From NCBI RefSeq assembly GCF_010550675.1, contig NZ_JAAGOA010000030.1:20242-84241 (forward strand): a DNA stretch of 64,000 bases, given 5' to 3'. The position numbers and the translations under genes were made by a program. The first letter of the stretch is position 1; the number at the start of each line of letters is the position of its first letter. Below are positions 26,034-33,647 of the stretch, in pieces. The notes beneath the pieces were generated by a model. The model had not been told where the DNA came from, ran no database searches, and saw only the letters and a list, made by a program, of their open reading frames with translations. The stretch is from Phytoactinopolyspora halotolerans. Its GTDB lineage: Bacteria > Actinomycetota > Actinomycetes > Jiangellales > Jiangellaceae.

Positions 26034-27554
26034 ATGAGTACGACGACGGCCGGGAACCCGGACAACGAAGGTGCGGCAGCGGGCCCAGCGAGCCTCTCGG
26101 TGGGCCCGGTGACGCGTGCAGCAGCAGAAGCCGCCCCGGACCTGGCCGACGCCACCCCCGGTGATCGGGCACGGCTGCTCGCTGCCGTCGCCGACGCACT
26201 CGACGCGGCTGTGGACGAGTTGGTACCCCTCGCAGACGAGGAGACCGCCCTCGGCGAGGCACGGCTGCGTGGCGAGGTGAGCCGGACCACGGGACAGTTG
26301 CGGATGTTCGCCGACGTCGTCACCGAAGGCAGCTACCTTGAGGTGACGATCGATCACGCACGATCCGACAGCACACCGCCACGGCCGGACCTGCGCCGGA
26401 TGCTGCACCCGCTGGGCCCCGTCGGGGTGTTCGCGGCGAGCAACTTTCCGTTCGCCTTCAGCGTCGCCGGTGGCGACACCGCATCCGCGCTGGCGGCAGG
26501 GTGTCCCGTCGTGGTCAAAGCGCATCCCGGGCATCCCCGGCTGTCGCGGCTGACTGCGCGCATCGTCACTGCGGCGTTGACCGACGTCGGCGCGCCGACC
26601 GGCACATTTGGCCTGGTCGAAGGGTACGAGACCGGACGTGACCTGGTCCTCGATCCGCACATCACCGCGGTCGGCTTCACCGGATCCGCGGCCGGAGGAC
26701 GGGCACTGTCCGACCTGGCCGCGTCCCGCCCCGACCCTATTCCGTTCTATGGCGAACTCGGCAGCATCAACCCCGTGGTGATCACCGAGGCTGCCGCCCA
26801 GCGGCGCGGCGGACAGATAGCGGCCGGGCTCGTCGGATCGTTCACCCTCGGCGTCGGACAGTTCTGCACCAAACCGGGGGTCGTGTTCCTCCCGGAAGGC
26901 ACCGGCCTGGAAGACGCGATACGGGCGGCCACACCGGCCACCGGAGGCCGGATGCTCACCACACGGATCAGCACTGGGTTCGCTGACGGCCTGCGGGCGC
27001 TCCTCGCCACCGGGAACGTCGACGTCGTAGCAGGCGCGGCCGAGCAGGACGGCGCGGACAGAGCAACGTCCCCGGTGGTGTTGGCAACCGACGTCGAGGC
27101 AGTGCTCGCCCAACCGGATGTGCTGCTCGACGAGTGCTTCGGACCCACGACGCTGCTGGTGCGGTACCGGGACGCAGCGGAACTCGCGCAAGGCCTGCAC
27201 GCTCTGCCCGGAAGCCTGACGGCCACCGTGCACGCGGAAGACGACGAGGTCGCCGAGCTGGGCCCGATCATAGCGCGGCTGCGCGACACGGCCGGCCGGC
27301 TGGTTTTCAACGGCTGGCCGACAGGCGTGGCAGTCACGTGGTCGATGCAGCACGGCGGGACATCACCGGCCACGACGTCGTCACTGCACACTTCCGTCGG
27401 AGCGACAGCGATCCGGCGATTCCTACGACCCGTCACCTATCAGGACTCCCCCGCCGCTCTGCTTCCCGAGGCGCTGCGCGATGAGAATCCATGGGGTCTT
27501 CTTCGTCGCATCAACGGGCGGCTGACCATACCGCGAGACCCGGCCGACGAGTAG
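26034..27554 (+). CDS. 2-oxoglutarate semialdehyde (2,5-dioxovalerate) dehydrogenase
   Basis: 506 residues; ATG at 26034 follows GGAGATA, with an in-frame ATG four codons upstream as alternative. Aldehyde dehydrogenase landmarks are GPVGVFAASNFPFAFSVAGG, VVKAHPGHPRLS, GFTGSAAGGRAL, FYGELGSINPVV with the general-base Glu, and GVGQFCTKPG with catalytic Cys278. This ASNFPFAFSVAGGDTASALAAGCPVVVKAHP region is diagnostic of the KGSADH type III family. It oxidises 2-oxoglutarate semialdehyde to 2-oxoglutarate with NAD(P)+, the last step of Weimberg-type pathways. It is the last gene of the plus-strand arm. Confidence 0.92.
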   Translation: MSTTTAGNPDNEGAAAGPASLSVGPVTRAAAEAAPDLADATPGDRARLLAAVADALDAAVDELVPLADEETALGEARLRGEVSRTTGQLRMFADVVTEGSYLEVTIDHARSDSTPPRPDLRRMLHPLGPVGVFAASNFPFAFSVAGGDTASALAAGCPVVVKAHPGHPRLSRLTARIVTAALTDVGAPTGTFGLVEGYETGRDLVLDPHITAVGFTGSAAGGRALSDLAASRPDPIPFYGELGSINPVVITEAAAQRRGGQIAAGLVGSFTLGVGQFCTKPGVVFLPEGTGLEDAIRAATPATGGRMLTTRISTGFADGLRALLATGNVDVVAGAAEQDGADRATSPVVLATDVEAVLAQPDVLLDECFGPTTLLVRYRDAAELAQGLHALPGSLTATVHAEDDEVAELGPIIARLRDTAGRLVFNGWPTGVAVTWSMQHGGTSPATTSSLHTSVGATAIRRFLRPVTYQDSPAALLPEALRDENPWGLLRRINGRLTIPRDPADE

Positions 27555-27644
27555 TGCGCGTGCGAGCGTCCCGCCAAGCCGCCGTCCATGGATGATCTCG
27601 ATCGTGACGATTCAGGGACGGCCTTGCGGAAGCCGGCGGCCAGC

Positions 27645-28358
27645 CTATGAGCGAGCGAGGTAAACTGTGTTGGTGGCTTCCGCCTTCTGTAACGGATTAT
27701 GGAAGCTGACGATCTCTGCCCTCACCTCGGCGAAGACCGATGAGAGCGTGTCGGTGAACTCCTCATCGGGAGGGTCGTTCGACCACAGGGCGAACACGCC
27801 ATGTGGATGAAGGCACCTGGCAAGCCGCTGCAGACCGGTCGTTTCATAGAACGCCGCGTGGCTGGGATGAAGCACGTGGCGCGGAGAGTGATCAATGTCG
27901 ACAAGGACGCAGTGAAACCGCCGGCCCGGCTGCCTGGGATCCAGGCCGCTCTCAGCGCGCAACATAGCGAAGAAGTCGCCATGCACGAGGTCACAGCGCT
28001 GGTCCGACGTCAGTTCAGCCCCTCCGGGTATCGAGCCGCGCTCGTGCCATTCAATAACCTCGCCGAGAGCCTCGACGACGAACAGCGACGTCACTCCGGG
28101 AGTTTTCAGAACGGCGTGTGCGGTGTAGCCGAGGCCGAGGCCGCCAACCGCCACGTCTAGGCCCGACCCGGGCATCCCGGCAAGAGCGAGCCGAGCCATC
28201 TCGACCTCGGCAACCGTGAAGAGGCTCGACATGAGAAAGTCATCGTCCAGCTTGATTTCGTAGACCTCGATGTCGAGAGTTGGATCCCACCGTCGGCGCA
28301 GGCTGATCTCTCCCCACGGCGTCGAACGCCTATCGATCTCCTGAAATCGCGTGCTCAC
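27645..28358 (-). CDS. Spermidine synthase-like methyltransferase-fold protein
   Basis: About 237 residues. The Rossmann SAM/dcSAM fold is visible: LDVAVGGLGLGYTAHAVL (motif I, GGLGLG), SLFVVEALGEVIEWH (acidic end of beta-2), CDLVHGDFFAML and FHCVLVDIDHSP (motif IV). This resembles the spermidine synthase-like family often annotated spermidine synthase, but the aminopropyltransferase gatekeeping residues cannot be confirmed by eye. GTG at 28358 is chosen; a TTG at 28370 is possible. It is co-directional with the unknown gene 50 bases upstream and may share its operon. Confidence 0.7.
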   Translation of the reverse strand: MSTRFQEIDRRSTPWGEISLRRRWDPTLDIEVYEIKLDDDFLMSSLFTVAEVEMARLALAGMPGSGLDVAVGGLGLGYTAHAVLKTPGVTSLFVVEALGEVIEWHERGSIPGGAELTSDQRCDLVHGDFFAMLRAESGLDPRQPGRRFHCVLVDIDHSPRHVLHPSHAAFYETTGLQRLARCLHPHGVFALWSNDPPDEEFTDTLSSVFAEVRAEIVSFHNPLQKAEATNTVYLARS

Positions 28359-28420
28359 ACGGTTCCCCAACTCACCTCATGGTGCATGAACGATGACCAC
28401 GACAACGCCGTTCTCAGACG

Positions 28421-29149
28421 CTAGCGATCACGATGGCGGCCCGGTTCTGATCCGTTGCGGCCGCGTCGCCTCACTTCGCGAATGGTGAAGCGCTCGAACA
28501 CGATCACCGCCCCGCGCGAGAGTATGTCGACCAAGGCGTTGTTCGCATAGACACTGTACGCCCCCGCAACGATGCGCACGTCAGCGTCGATCGCCTCGAT
28601 AGGGCCTTTGAGGTCCGGCGAGTTCTCGATGTGCCATGCGGCCCGCAATTGGATGACCATGCCACGATCGAGGGCTCGCGCGGTGAGCACGGCCGCGAGG
28701 CTGTTGCCCATCGCTCGCTCGTCCACGCTGATGCTCAACGCTGAGGTGCTGCTGTCGGGCATGAGTTGGATCCACCCGGTCGTGACGTGCCGACGTGCAG
28801 GCGCCCCCGGAGCCTCGACCCGAGCGACGGCGAACGGCGGCGCGTCCACGTGGTCGCCGTCGAAACTCATGATCGGCACGTTCTGCCGTGCCGCTTCCTG
28901 AAGTACGGGGCCGGTGGGCGTGCCGGGGGTCAAGACGAAGGCGGATACGTGTGGCACGTCACCGTGCTGCGATGCGGGACTGAAGTCGATCGCACGGATG
29001 TCGCAATCGCCCAAGCGTTGGCGTAGCTGCGCCGCCCAGGTCCGAGATCGCGCGGAGAAGCTTCGGGCCACGGCCACAGGCCGGTCGGTCAGGGACGGAT
29101 TCTGCTGAACGGTCGACACGATCGCATCGATGTGATGCACGTCAGACAC
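28421..29149 (-). CDS. Conserved-looking protein of unknown function
   Basis: 242 residues and not recognised. The N-terminal half alternates strands and helices (RPVAVARSFSARSRTWAAQL, CDIRAIDFSP, VSAFVLTPGTPTGPVLQEA, VPIMSFDGDH), suggesting a Rossmann-like lobe. The C-terminal half is richer in strands (GMVIQLRAAWHIENSP, DVRIVAGAYSVYANNALVDI, GAVIVFERFTIREVRRRG). There is no signal peptide or membrane segment. GTG at 29149 lacks a good ribosome site. It lies 68 bases after the DUF2795 gene and 50 bases before the methyltransferase-like gene, so a three-gene unit starting with DUF2795 is likely. Confidence 0.6.
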   Translation of the reverse strand: MSDVHHIDAIVSTVQQNPSLTDRPVAVARSFSARSRTWAAQLRQRLGDCDIRAIDFSPASQHGDVPHVSAFVLTPGTPTGPVLQEAARQNVPIMSFDGDHVDAPPFAVARVEAPGAPARRHVTTGWIQLMPDSSTSALSISVDERAMGNSLAAVLTARALDRGMVIQLRAAWHIENSPDLKGPIEAIDADVRIVAGAYSVYANNALVDILSRGAVIVFERFTIREVRRRGRNGSEPGRHRDR

Positions 29150-29217
29150 GGGCGCTGCCAGCGTGGCGCAAGGTCAGGATCGGAGATCTCCGAGTCGCCG
29201 GCTCGACATGTGCGATC

Positions 29218-29424
29218 TCAGAGTTCAACAGGCACTCCTGCCAGGTGCGGCCACAGGTCACGCAGGGAGCGGTAGTGCTGATCCGGCAGGCGACGAAGGG
29301 TATCGATGACCTCGTCCCGCGCGCCGTTGGCATGTGCCCACGCCAGCAGCTGGTCCTTGTCGACCGGCGGGTCGGCGAATACCCCCTCGACGATGTCCGC
29401 TATCTCGATTCTGCTCACCGTCAC
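29218..29424 (-). CDS. DUF2795 domain protein, copy 1
   Basis: 68 residues. GTG at 29424 is chosen because GGAGG precedes it by eight bases and the paralogue begins at the same place. The sequence is DUF2795-type: VSRIEIADIVEGVF, KDQLLAWAHANGARDEVIDT, LRRLPDQHYRSLRDLWPHL. It is clearly paralogous to the 30809-31009 product (shared EIAD, LLAWA-AN, LP--Y--LRDLWPHL). The family is small, helical and of unknown role in actinobacteria. It is divergent from the ADP-ribosylglycohydrolase gene across a symmetric promoter. Confidence 0.8.
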   Translation of the reverse strand: MTVSRIEIADIVEGVFADPPVDKDQLLAWAHANGARDEVIDTLRRLPDQHYRSLRDLWPHLAGVPVEL

Positions 29425-29677
29425 TGTCGTGACCTCCGTCGTATGTGTTGGTGTCGGCCCGTTTCTCTCCTGCACGGACATGCGCCCGTCGGCCGGCACC
29501 TCGTGCGTTGTCCGCCATTCCAGCCCACGGGTCTGCGCTGACCCGACGACCGCCCCCGGCAGGCGCGCCCATCAGCGCACGGCGCCGGCATGAAGCATGT
29601 CGGCGCGCGGTATGGGATGCAGCCGAGGAGATGATGCCCGACGGTAGGCCAAGAGATACCGCCGGACATCACGGGCG

Positions 29678-29706
29678 TAGACTCTACCATCACGTAAAGG
29701 TAGAGT
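29678..29706. promoter_or_regulatory. Symmetric bidirectional promoter/operator
   Basis: Perfect inverted repeat ACTCTACC-N10-GGTAGAGT (arms 29681-29688 and 29699-29706). On the plus strand TAGACT (29678-29683) and TAGAGT (29701-29706), 17 bases apart, fit -35/-10 positions for the ADP-ribosylglycohydrolase gene. The mirror TAGAGT on the minus strand could serve the DUF2795 gene. The spacing also resembles MerR-type operators lying between -35 and -10. Confidence 0.55.
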
Positions 29707-29835
29707 TGCTTCGCGGGCCTGCCGGGGATGATGCACCGCGGACGGCGCACGGGAATCTCCCCAATAAGGAACTTCGTGCCGCGGCTGGCTCCCGGCACTT
29801 TTCCATTCGATGTTTCACCTCAGGAGATCCACTCG

Positions 29836-30795
29836 ATGCTTGCTAAGCATGATGCTTTGATATGGACGCGACGAGTACGGGGATGCCTACTCGGCGGCGC
29901 GCTCGGCGACGCACTGGGTGCACCATTCGAAGGGCATTCCACCGTCACCGCTCAAGAGATCCAGGCATGGATAGACGCGGACGAGCCACTGACATGGACC
30001 GACGACACAGCGCTGCAGCTTGCGCTCGCCACCTACCTCGCAGAACTCGGACATCCAGACGACTTCGACGAGGATCAGCTAGCCTTGCGCTTCGCACACA
30101 CCTGGGATGCCGAGCCGGACCGCGGCTACGGCGCCAATCCCCCGAAGATCTTCCGCGACGTACTGGCAGGAAGCTCATGGAAACAGGCCTCTGTGTCATC
30201 GTTCGACGGTGCGGGCTCCCTCGGAAACGGCGGCGCCATGCGAGTCGCCCCGGTGGCCACGCTCCCGCTGTCTGCACCAGAGATCGCAGCGATCGCCCGA
30301 CGGTCCGCGGCCATCACACATGCACATCCCCAGGGCCAGGACGGTGCCGCTCTTGTAGCCGTGGCCGCTCGATGCGCATTCACATCGGCAGACGTACACG
30401 CTCAAACGCACACGGTGCTGGCCCAATGCACCGATCAGCTTCAGACACCGGAGATGCGAAGAGCTCTCGACGCGGTATCGCTGTCGATGCGGCTTGCCGA
30501 ACCGGGCGAAGTGGCGCGGCTGACCGGCTCCGGCATCGCCGCTCGCGAGGCAGCCCCGGCTGCGATCGCGGCCTTCCTCCGGCATCCAGCCGATCCCGTG
30601 GCCGCGATCATGTTCGCCATCGCGATGGGCGGTGACACCGACACGGTCGCCGCGATGGCCGGGTCACTTGCCGGGGCGTATGCGGGCGAGAACAGCCTGC
30701 CAGAGAAGATGCTGCATCGCCTCGAACGGCGCCACCACATCGTGCACCTAGCTGATCGCCTCGCCACTCGAACATGGCCACGGCGCTCGAGCTGA
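29836..30795 (+). CDS. ADP-ribosylglycohydrolase family protein
   Basis: 319 residues; ATG at 29836 follows CAGGAG. Upstream in-frame ATGs at 29728 add a basic non-homologous lead. Family motifs are complete: GCLLGGALGDALGAPFEG at the N-terminus, WTDDTALQLAL (metal-binding Asp56/57), GSLGNGGAMRVAPVA, and AIAMGGDTDTVAAMAGSLAGAYAG with Asp267 and Asp269 for the two magnesium ions. It should cleave ADP-ribose from proteins (DraG/ARH-like) or another ADP-ribosylated target. No ADP-ribosyltransferase is visible nearby. It is flanked by two DUF2795 genes. Confidence 0.93.
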   Translation: MLAKHDALIWTRRVRGCLLGGALGDALGAPFEGHSTVTAQEIQAWIDADEPLTWTDDTALQLALATYLAELGHPDDFDEDQLALRFAHTWDAEPDRGYGANPPKIFRDVLAGSSWKQASVSSFDGAGSLGNGGAMRVAPVATLPLSAPEIAAIARRSAAITHAHPQGQDGAALVAVAARCAFTSADVHAQTHTVLAQCTDQLQTPEMRRALDAVSLSMRLAEPGEVARLTGSGIAAREAAPAAIAAFLRHPADPVAAIMFAIAMGGDTDTVAAMAGSLAGAYAGENSLPEKMLHRLERRHHIVHLADRLATRTWPRRSS

Positions 30796-30808
30796 ACCGT
30801 GGACGTCG

Positions 30809-31009
30809 TCAACGGGCGAGGTCGGACAGGTGCGGCCACAGCTCACGCACCGCGTGGTACGTGGCCTCGGGCAACTGTTGAAGTGCGTGGATGACCTCCA
30901 CACGGGCGCGGTTGGCGGTCGCCCACGCGAGCAGGTCATCCTTGTTCGCCGGGCACGTGTCAAAGGCATCGCCAACGGCGTCGGCAATCTCCACCCGCGT
31001 GACATTCAC
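30809..31009 (-). CDS. DUF2795 domain protein, copy 2
   Basis: 66 residues (MNVTRVEIADAVGDAFDTCP, KDDLLAWATANRARVEVIHA, LQQLPEATYHAVRELWPHL). It is a paralogue of the 29218-29424 product at roughly 50-55% identity by eye, and convergent with the glycohydrolase, ending 13 bases from its stop. GTG at 31009 has no Shine-Dalgarno site, but a TAGAGT -10 element on the minus strand (31017-31022) ends eight bases before it, so this could be a leaderless mRNA. Confidence 0.8.
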   Translation of the reverse strand: MNVTRVEIADAVGDAFDTCPANKDDLLAWATANRARVEVIHALQQLPEATYHAVRELWPHLSDLAR

Positions 31010-31015
31010 AACATG

Positions 31016-31024
31016 GACTCTACC
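31016..31024 (-). promoter_or_regulatory. GGTAGAGTC element before DUF2795 copy 2
   Basis: On the minus strand this reads GGTAGAGTC, identical over nine bases to one arm of the 29681-29706 repeat and to 33547-33555. It contains the -10-like TAGAGT, placing the predicted transcription start at about the GTG codon. Confidence 0.5.
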
Positions 31025-31106
31025 CTGGCGTCATAGATAACTCGCACATCGACCGTGTTCATTTGAGCAGTGCAGCTGAATCGGACATCGTATATCTCCC
31101 GTGCGT

Positions 31107-31112
31107 TAGAAT
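31107..31112 (+). promoter_or_regulatory. Likely -10 element of the MerR/RF3 operon
   Basis: TAGAAT at 31107-31112, with GGACAT about 18 bases upstream (31083-31088) as a weak -35, lies ~37 bases before the MerR start. Confidence 0.4.
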
Positions 31113-31148
31113 TGGAAACTTCACCAAAGATCGTCGGAAGGCGTGGTC

Positions 31149-31565
31149 GTGTCGCTCCAGCACATGCAGATCGGTGAGGTCGCCGAACGGGTCGGGCTGT
31201 CCCTGCGCACCATCCGGTACTACGAACAGGTCGGACTCGTGCCCCCGTCCGCCCGCACCCCAGGAGGCTTCCGCCTCTACACCGAACCCGACGTGGCACG
31301 CCTCAACCTGATCAAACGGATGAAGACACTCGAGTTCTCGCTGGAAGAGATGGCCGAACTCCTCAGACTGATCGATCAGCTCAACGACAGCGACACATCC
31401 CCCGAGGACCGTCAGAACGCCATCGACCGGCTCAAGATCTACCGAGCCATCACACAGGAACGCTGTGACGCGCTGCGCGTCCAACTGGAAACCGCCGATG
31501 CGTTCTCCGCGGACCTGCGGCGTGAGATCTCCCGTCAGCGACGGCTCGCAGGCAAACGGTCATGA
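31149..31565 (+). CDS. MerR family transcriptional regulator
   Basis: 138 residues. GTG at 31149 is chosen, seven bases after GGAAGG; a GTG at 31143 is too close to it. The N-terminal winged helix is canonical (MQIGEVAERVGLSLRTIRYY, then EQVGLVPPSARTPGGFRLYT), followed by a long dimerisation coiled coil (LNLIKRMKTLEFSLEEMAEL). The C-terminus is short, with no metal-binding cysteines and no obvious drug-binding domain. The stop overlaps the RF3 start (ATGA), so regulator and release factor are translationally coupled, an unusual partnership. Confidence 0.92.
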   Translation: MSLQHMQIGEVAERVGLSLRTIRYYEQVGLVPPSARTPGGFRLYTEPDVARLNLIKRMKTLEFSLEEMAELLRLIDQLNDSDTSPEDRQNAIDRLKIYRAITQERCDALRVQLETADAFSADLRREISRQRRLAGKRS

Positions 31566-33151
31566 GCGGCAGCACAGGCGGCCAGCTGCTGGCCGAAGCC
31601 AAGCGGCGACGCACCTTTGCCGTCATCAGCCACCCCGACGCCGGAAAGTCCACGCTGACCGAGGCCCTTGCCCTGCACGCGCGGGTCATCGCCGAAGCAG
31701 GCGCCGTGCACGGCAAGGCTGGACGCAAGAGTGTGGTGTCCGACTGGATGGAGATGGAACAAACCCGCGGGATCTCCATCACCTCCGCCGCCCTGCAGTT
31801 CGCCTACTACGACTACGTGGTCAACCTGCTCGACACGCCCGGCCACGCCGACTTCTCCGAGGACACCTACCGTGTGCTCGCCGCCGTCGACTGCGCGGTC
31901 ATGCTGCTCGACGCCGCGAAGGGGCTCGAACCGCAGACGCTCAAACTGTTCGACGTGTGCCGTTATCGCGGTATACCGGTGATCACCTTCATCAACAAAT
32001 GGGACCGGCCCGGCCTGACCGCGCTGGAACTCTGCGACCAGCTCGAAAACCGGATCGGGCTGCAGCCCACCCCGCTGACATGGCCGGTGGGCGAAGCGGG
32101 GCACTTCCGAGGACTGCTCGACCGCCGCAGCGGAGACATGGTGACCTTCGAACGCGCTCCGGGCGGAGCGCGCATCGCCGCTGAACGCCGGCTCACCCCC
32201 GATGAAGCCCGCGGATACGGCGCCGACTGGGACACGGCAATGGAGGAAGCTGCCCTACTCGACGAGCACGACGACGCTTCGTTCCTGGCAGGCAAGACCA
32301 CACCGTTACTCTTCGGCGCCGCGGTAGCCAACATCGGCGTCAGCCACCTGCTCAACGTCCTCGCCGAGCTGGCGCCTGCCCCGGCCGCTCGGCCCGACAA
32401 GACAGGCACACCGAGGCCCGTGGAGGCGCCCTTCTCGGCGCTGGTGTTCAAGGTCCAGGCCGGCATGGACAAAGCACACCGGGACCGGGTCGCGTTCATG
32501 CGTGTCTGCTCCGGGCGGTTCGAGCGGGGCTCCGTGGTCACCCACGCCGCCACCGGGCGCCCGTTCGCCACCAAATACGCCCAAGCCATCTTCGGGCGGG
32601 AACGCGACACCCTCGACCTCGCCTACCCGGGCGACATCGTGGGCCTGGTCAACGCCTCGGCGCTGCGGCCCGGGGACACCCTGCACGACAAGCAGGCACC
32701 GGTCGAGTTCGCCGGCATGCCGTCGTTCGCGCCGGAACACTTCGCCGTCTGCCGCGCCGTTGACACGGGACGGTCCAAACAGTTCCGGCGAGGTATCGAG
32801 CAGCTCGAGCACGAAGGCGTCGTCCAGATCCTGCGCTCGGACCTACGCGGCGACGCCGCCCCCGTGCTGGCCGCGGTCGGCCCACTGCAGTTCGACGTCG
32901 CCGCCCACCGGCTCGAGCACGAGTTCGGCTCAGCCGTACGGCTGGAACGCCTGCCCTACTCCCTGGCACGCCGCACCCGATCCGAGGACCGCGACACGCT
33001 CGACGCCGAACACGACGTCGAAGTGCTCGAACGCGGAGACGGTGCGCTGCTCGCCCTGTTCAGCGACAAGTGGCGACTGTCCTCCGTACAGCGACGACAC
33101 CCCGACCTCCTCCTCGAACCGCTGGTCGCCGGCGGCGAAGGCGAGACCTGA
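31562..33151 (+). CDS. prfC: Peptide chain release factor 3 (RF3-type GTPase)
   Basis: 529 residues, the same length as classical RF3. G-domain motifs are G1 SHPDAGKST (23-31), the RGISITSAALQF switch-I region, G3 DTPGHADFSEDTYR (the Ala and SEDTYR distinguish RF3 from EF-G), and G4 NKWD in place of NKLD. Domains II and III follow (FKVQAGMDKAHRDRVAFMRVCSGRFERG; AVGPLQFDVAAHRLEHEF). RF3 recycles RF1/RF2 from the ribosome and aids quality control after translation errors. The gene overlaps a MerR regulator and is followed after two bases by a zinc-ribbon gene. Confidence 0.93.
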   Translation: MSGSTGGQLLAEAKRRRTFAVISHPDAGKSTLTEALALHARVIAEAGAVHGKAGRKSVVSDWMEMEQTRGISITSAALQFAYYDYVVNLLDTPGHADFSEDTYRVLAAVDCAVMLLDAAKGLEPQTLKLFDVCRYRGIPVITFINKWDRPGLTALELCDQLENRIGLQPTPLTWPVGEAGHFRGLLDRRSGDMVTFERAPGGARIAAERRLTPDEARGYGADWDTAMEEAALLDEHDDASFLAGKTTPLLFGAAVANIGVSHLLNVLAELAPAPAARPDKTGTPRPVEAPFSALVFKVQAGMDKAHRDRVAFMRVCSGRFERGSVVTHAATGRPFATKYAQAIFGRERDTLDLAYPGDIVGLVNASALRPGDTLHDKQAPVEFAGMPSFAPEHFAVCRAVDTGRSKQFRRGIEQLEHEGVVQILRSDLRGDAAPVLAAVGPLQFDVAAHRLEHEFGSAVRLERLPYSLARRTRSEDRDTLDAEHDVEVLERGDGALLALFSDKWRLSSVQRRHPDLLLEPLVAGGEGET

Positions 33152-33153
33152 TC

Positions 33154-33507
33154 ATGACACGATCCTTCGACTGCCCCACATGTGGCACCGACGACGACGT
33201 ATACGGCACACGCGTCGACGACGACCGCATCATGCTCAGATGCGAACGATGCGCAGCCGAGTGGCCCCGCGACGAGACACAGCGATGCGCTACCTGCTCA
33301 GGTACCGACATCTCCACCGTCCCGCGTGCTGTGCTGGCCGGGGGCCGGGCCACCGTCCAGTCCATCGTCGGCCGCCAAGACGTCCCGGTATGCGCAGTCT
33401 GCGACCGAGAAGCGGTCGAGACCTACACCCTCCGTGGGCACGCCCTGCCGCCGGGCCACATCACGGCCGCCTCTCAGCCCAGGGATACACACGATGAGCG
33501 GGAGTGA
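33154..33507 (+). CDS. Zinc-ribbon protein of unknown function
   Basis: 117 residues; ATG at 33154 is two bases after the RF3 stop codon. Four CxxC pairs are visible: FDCPTCGTDDD, LRCERCAAEW, QRCATCSGTD and PVCAVCDREA. This fits two zinc ribbons. The N-terminal one resembles TFIIS/ribosomal-type ribbons (CPTCG...RCERCAAEW). The tail is hydrophilic. It is almost certainly co-translated with RF3, so a role on ribosomes or RNA is suggested but not shown. Confidence 0.75.
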   Translation: MTRSFDCPTCGTDDDVYGTRVDDDRIMLRCERCAAEWPRDETQRCATCSGTDISTVPRAVLAGGRATVQSIVGRQDVPVCAVCDREAVETYTLRGHALPPGHITAASQPRDTHDERE

Positions 33508-33546
33508 GAGATCGCTCACCTTACCGGACCGTCACCCTTACGCCAC

Positions 33547-33555
33547 GGTAGAGTC
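33547..33555 (+). promoter_or_regulatory. GGTAGAGTC element before HelD-like gene
   Basis: A third location of the nine-base element, here on the plus strand, 93 bases before the helicase GTG, with TAGAGT (33549-33554) as -10. No good -35 is seen. A RAE-type rifampicin-response inverted repeat was looked for and not seen. Confidence 0.45.
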
Positions 33556-33647
33556 GGCACTTCGGCGAGCGCCCATCTCATAGGTGCGTGTCACTCGGGA
33601 CAACCGACGCCACCGAATCAATCGACTGCACCAGGAGGCTTCTGTCC

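Noticed and set aside
27580..27630. Loose inverted repeat between the convergent dehydrogenase and methyltransferase-like genes as a terminator
   Set aside because: The arms (CCGTCC/GGACGG) are short and about 28 bases apart; too weak to call.
33508..33647. Possible rifampicin-associated element (RAE) upstream of the HelD-like gene
   Set aside because: I looked for the known inverted repeat that precedes helR and rifamycin-resistance genes and saw nothing similar; only the GGTAGAGTC element is present.
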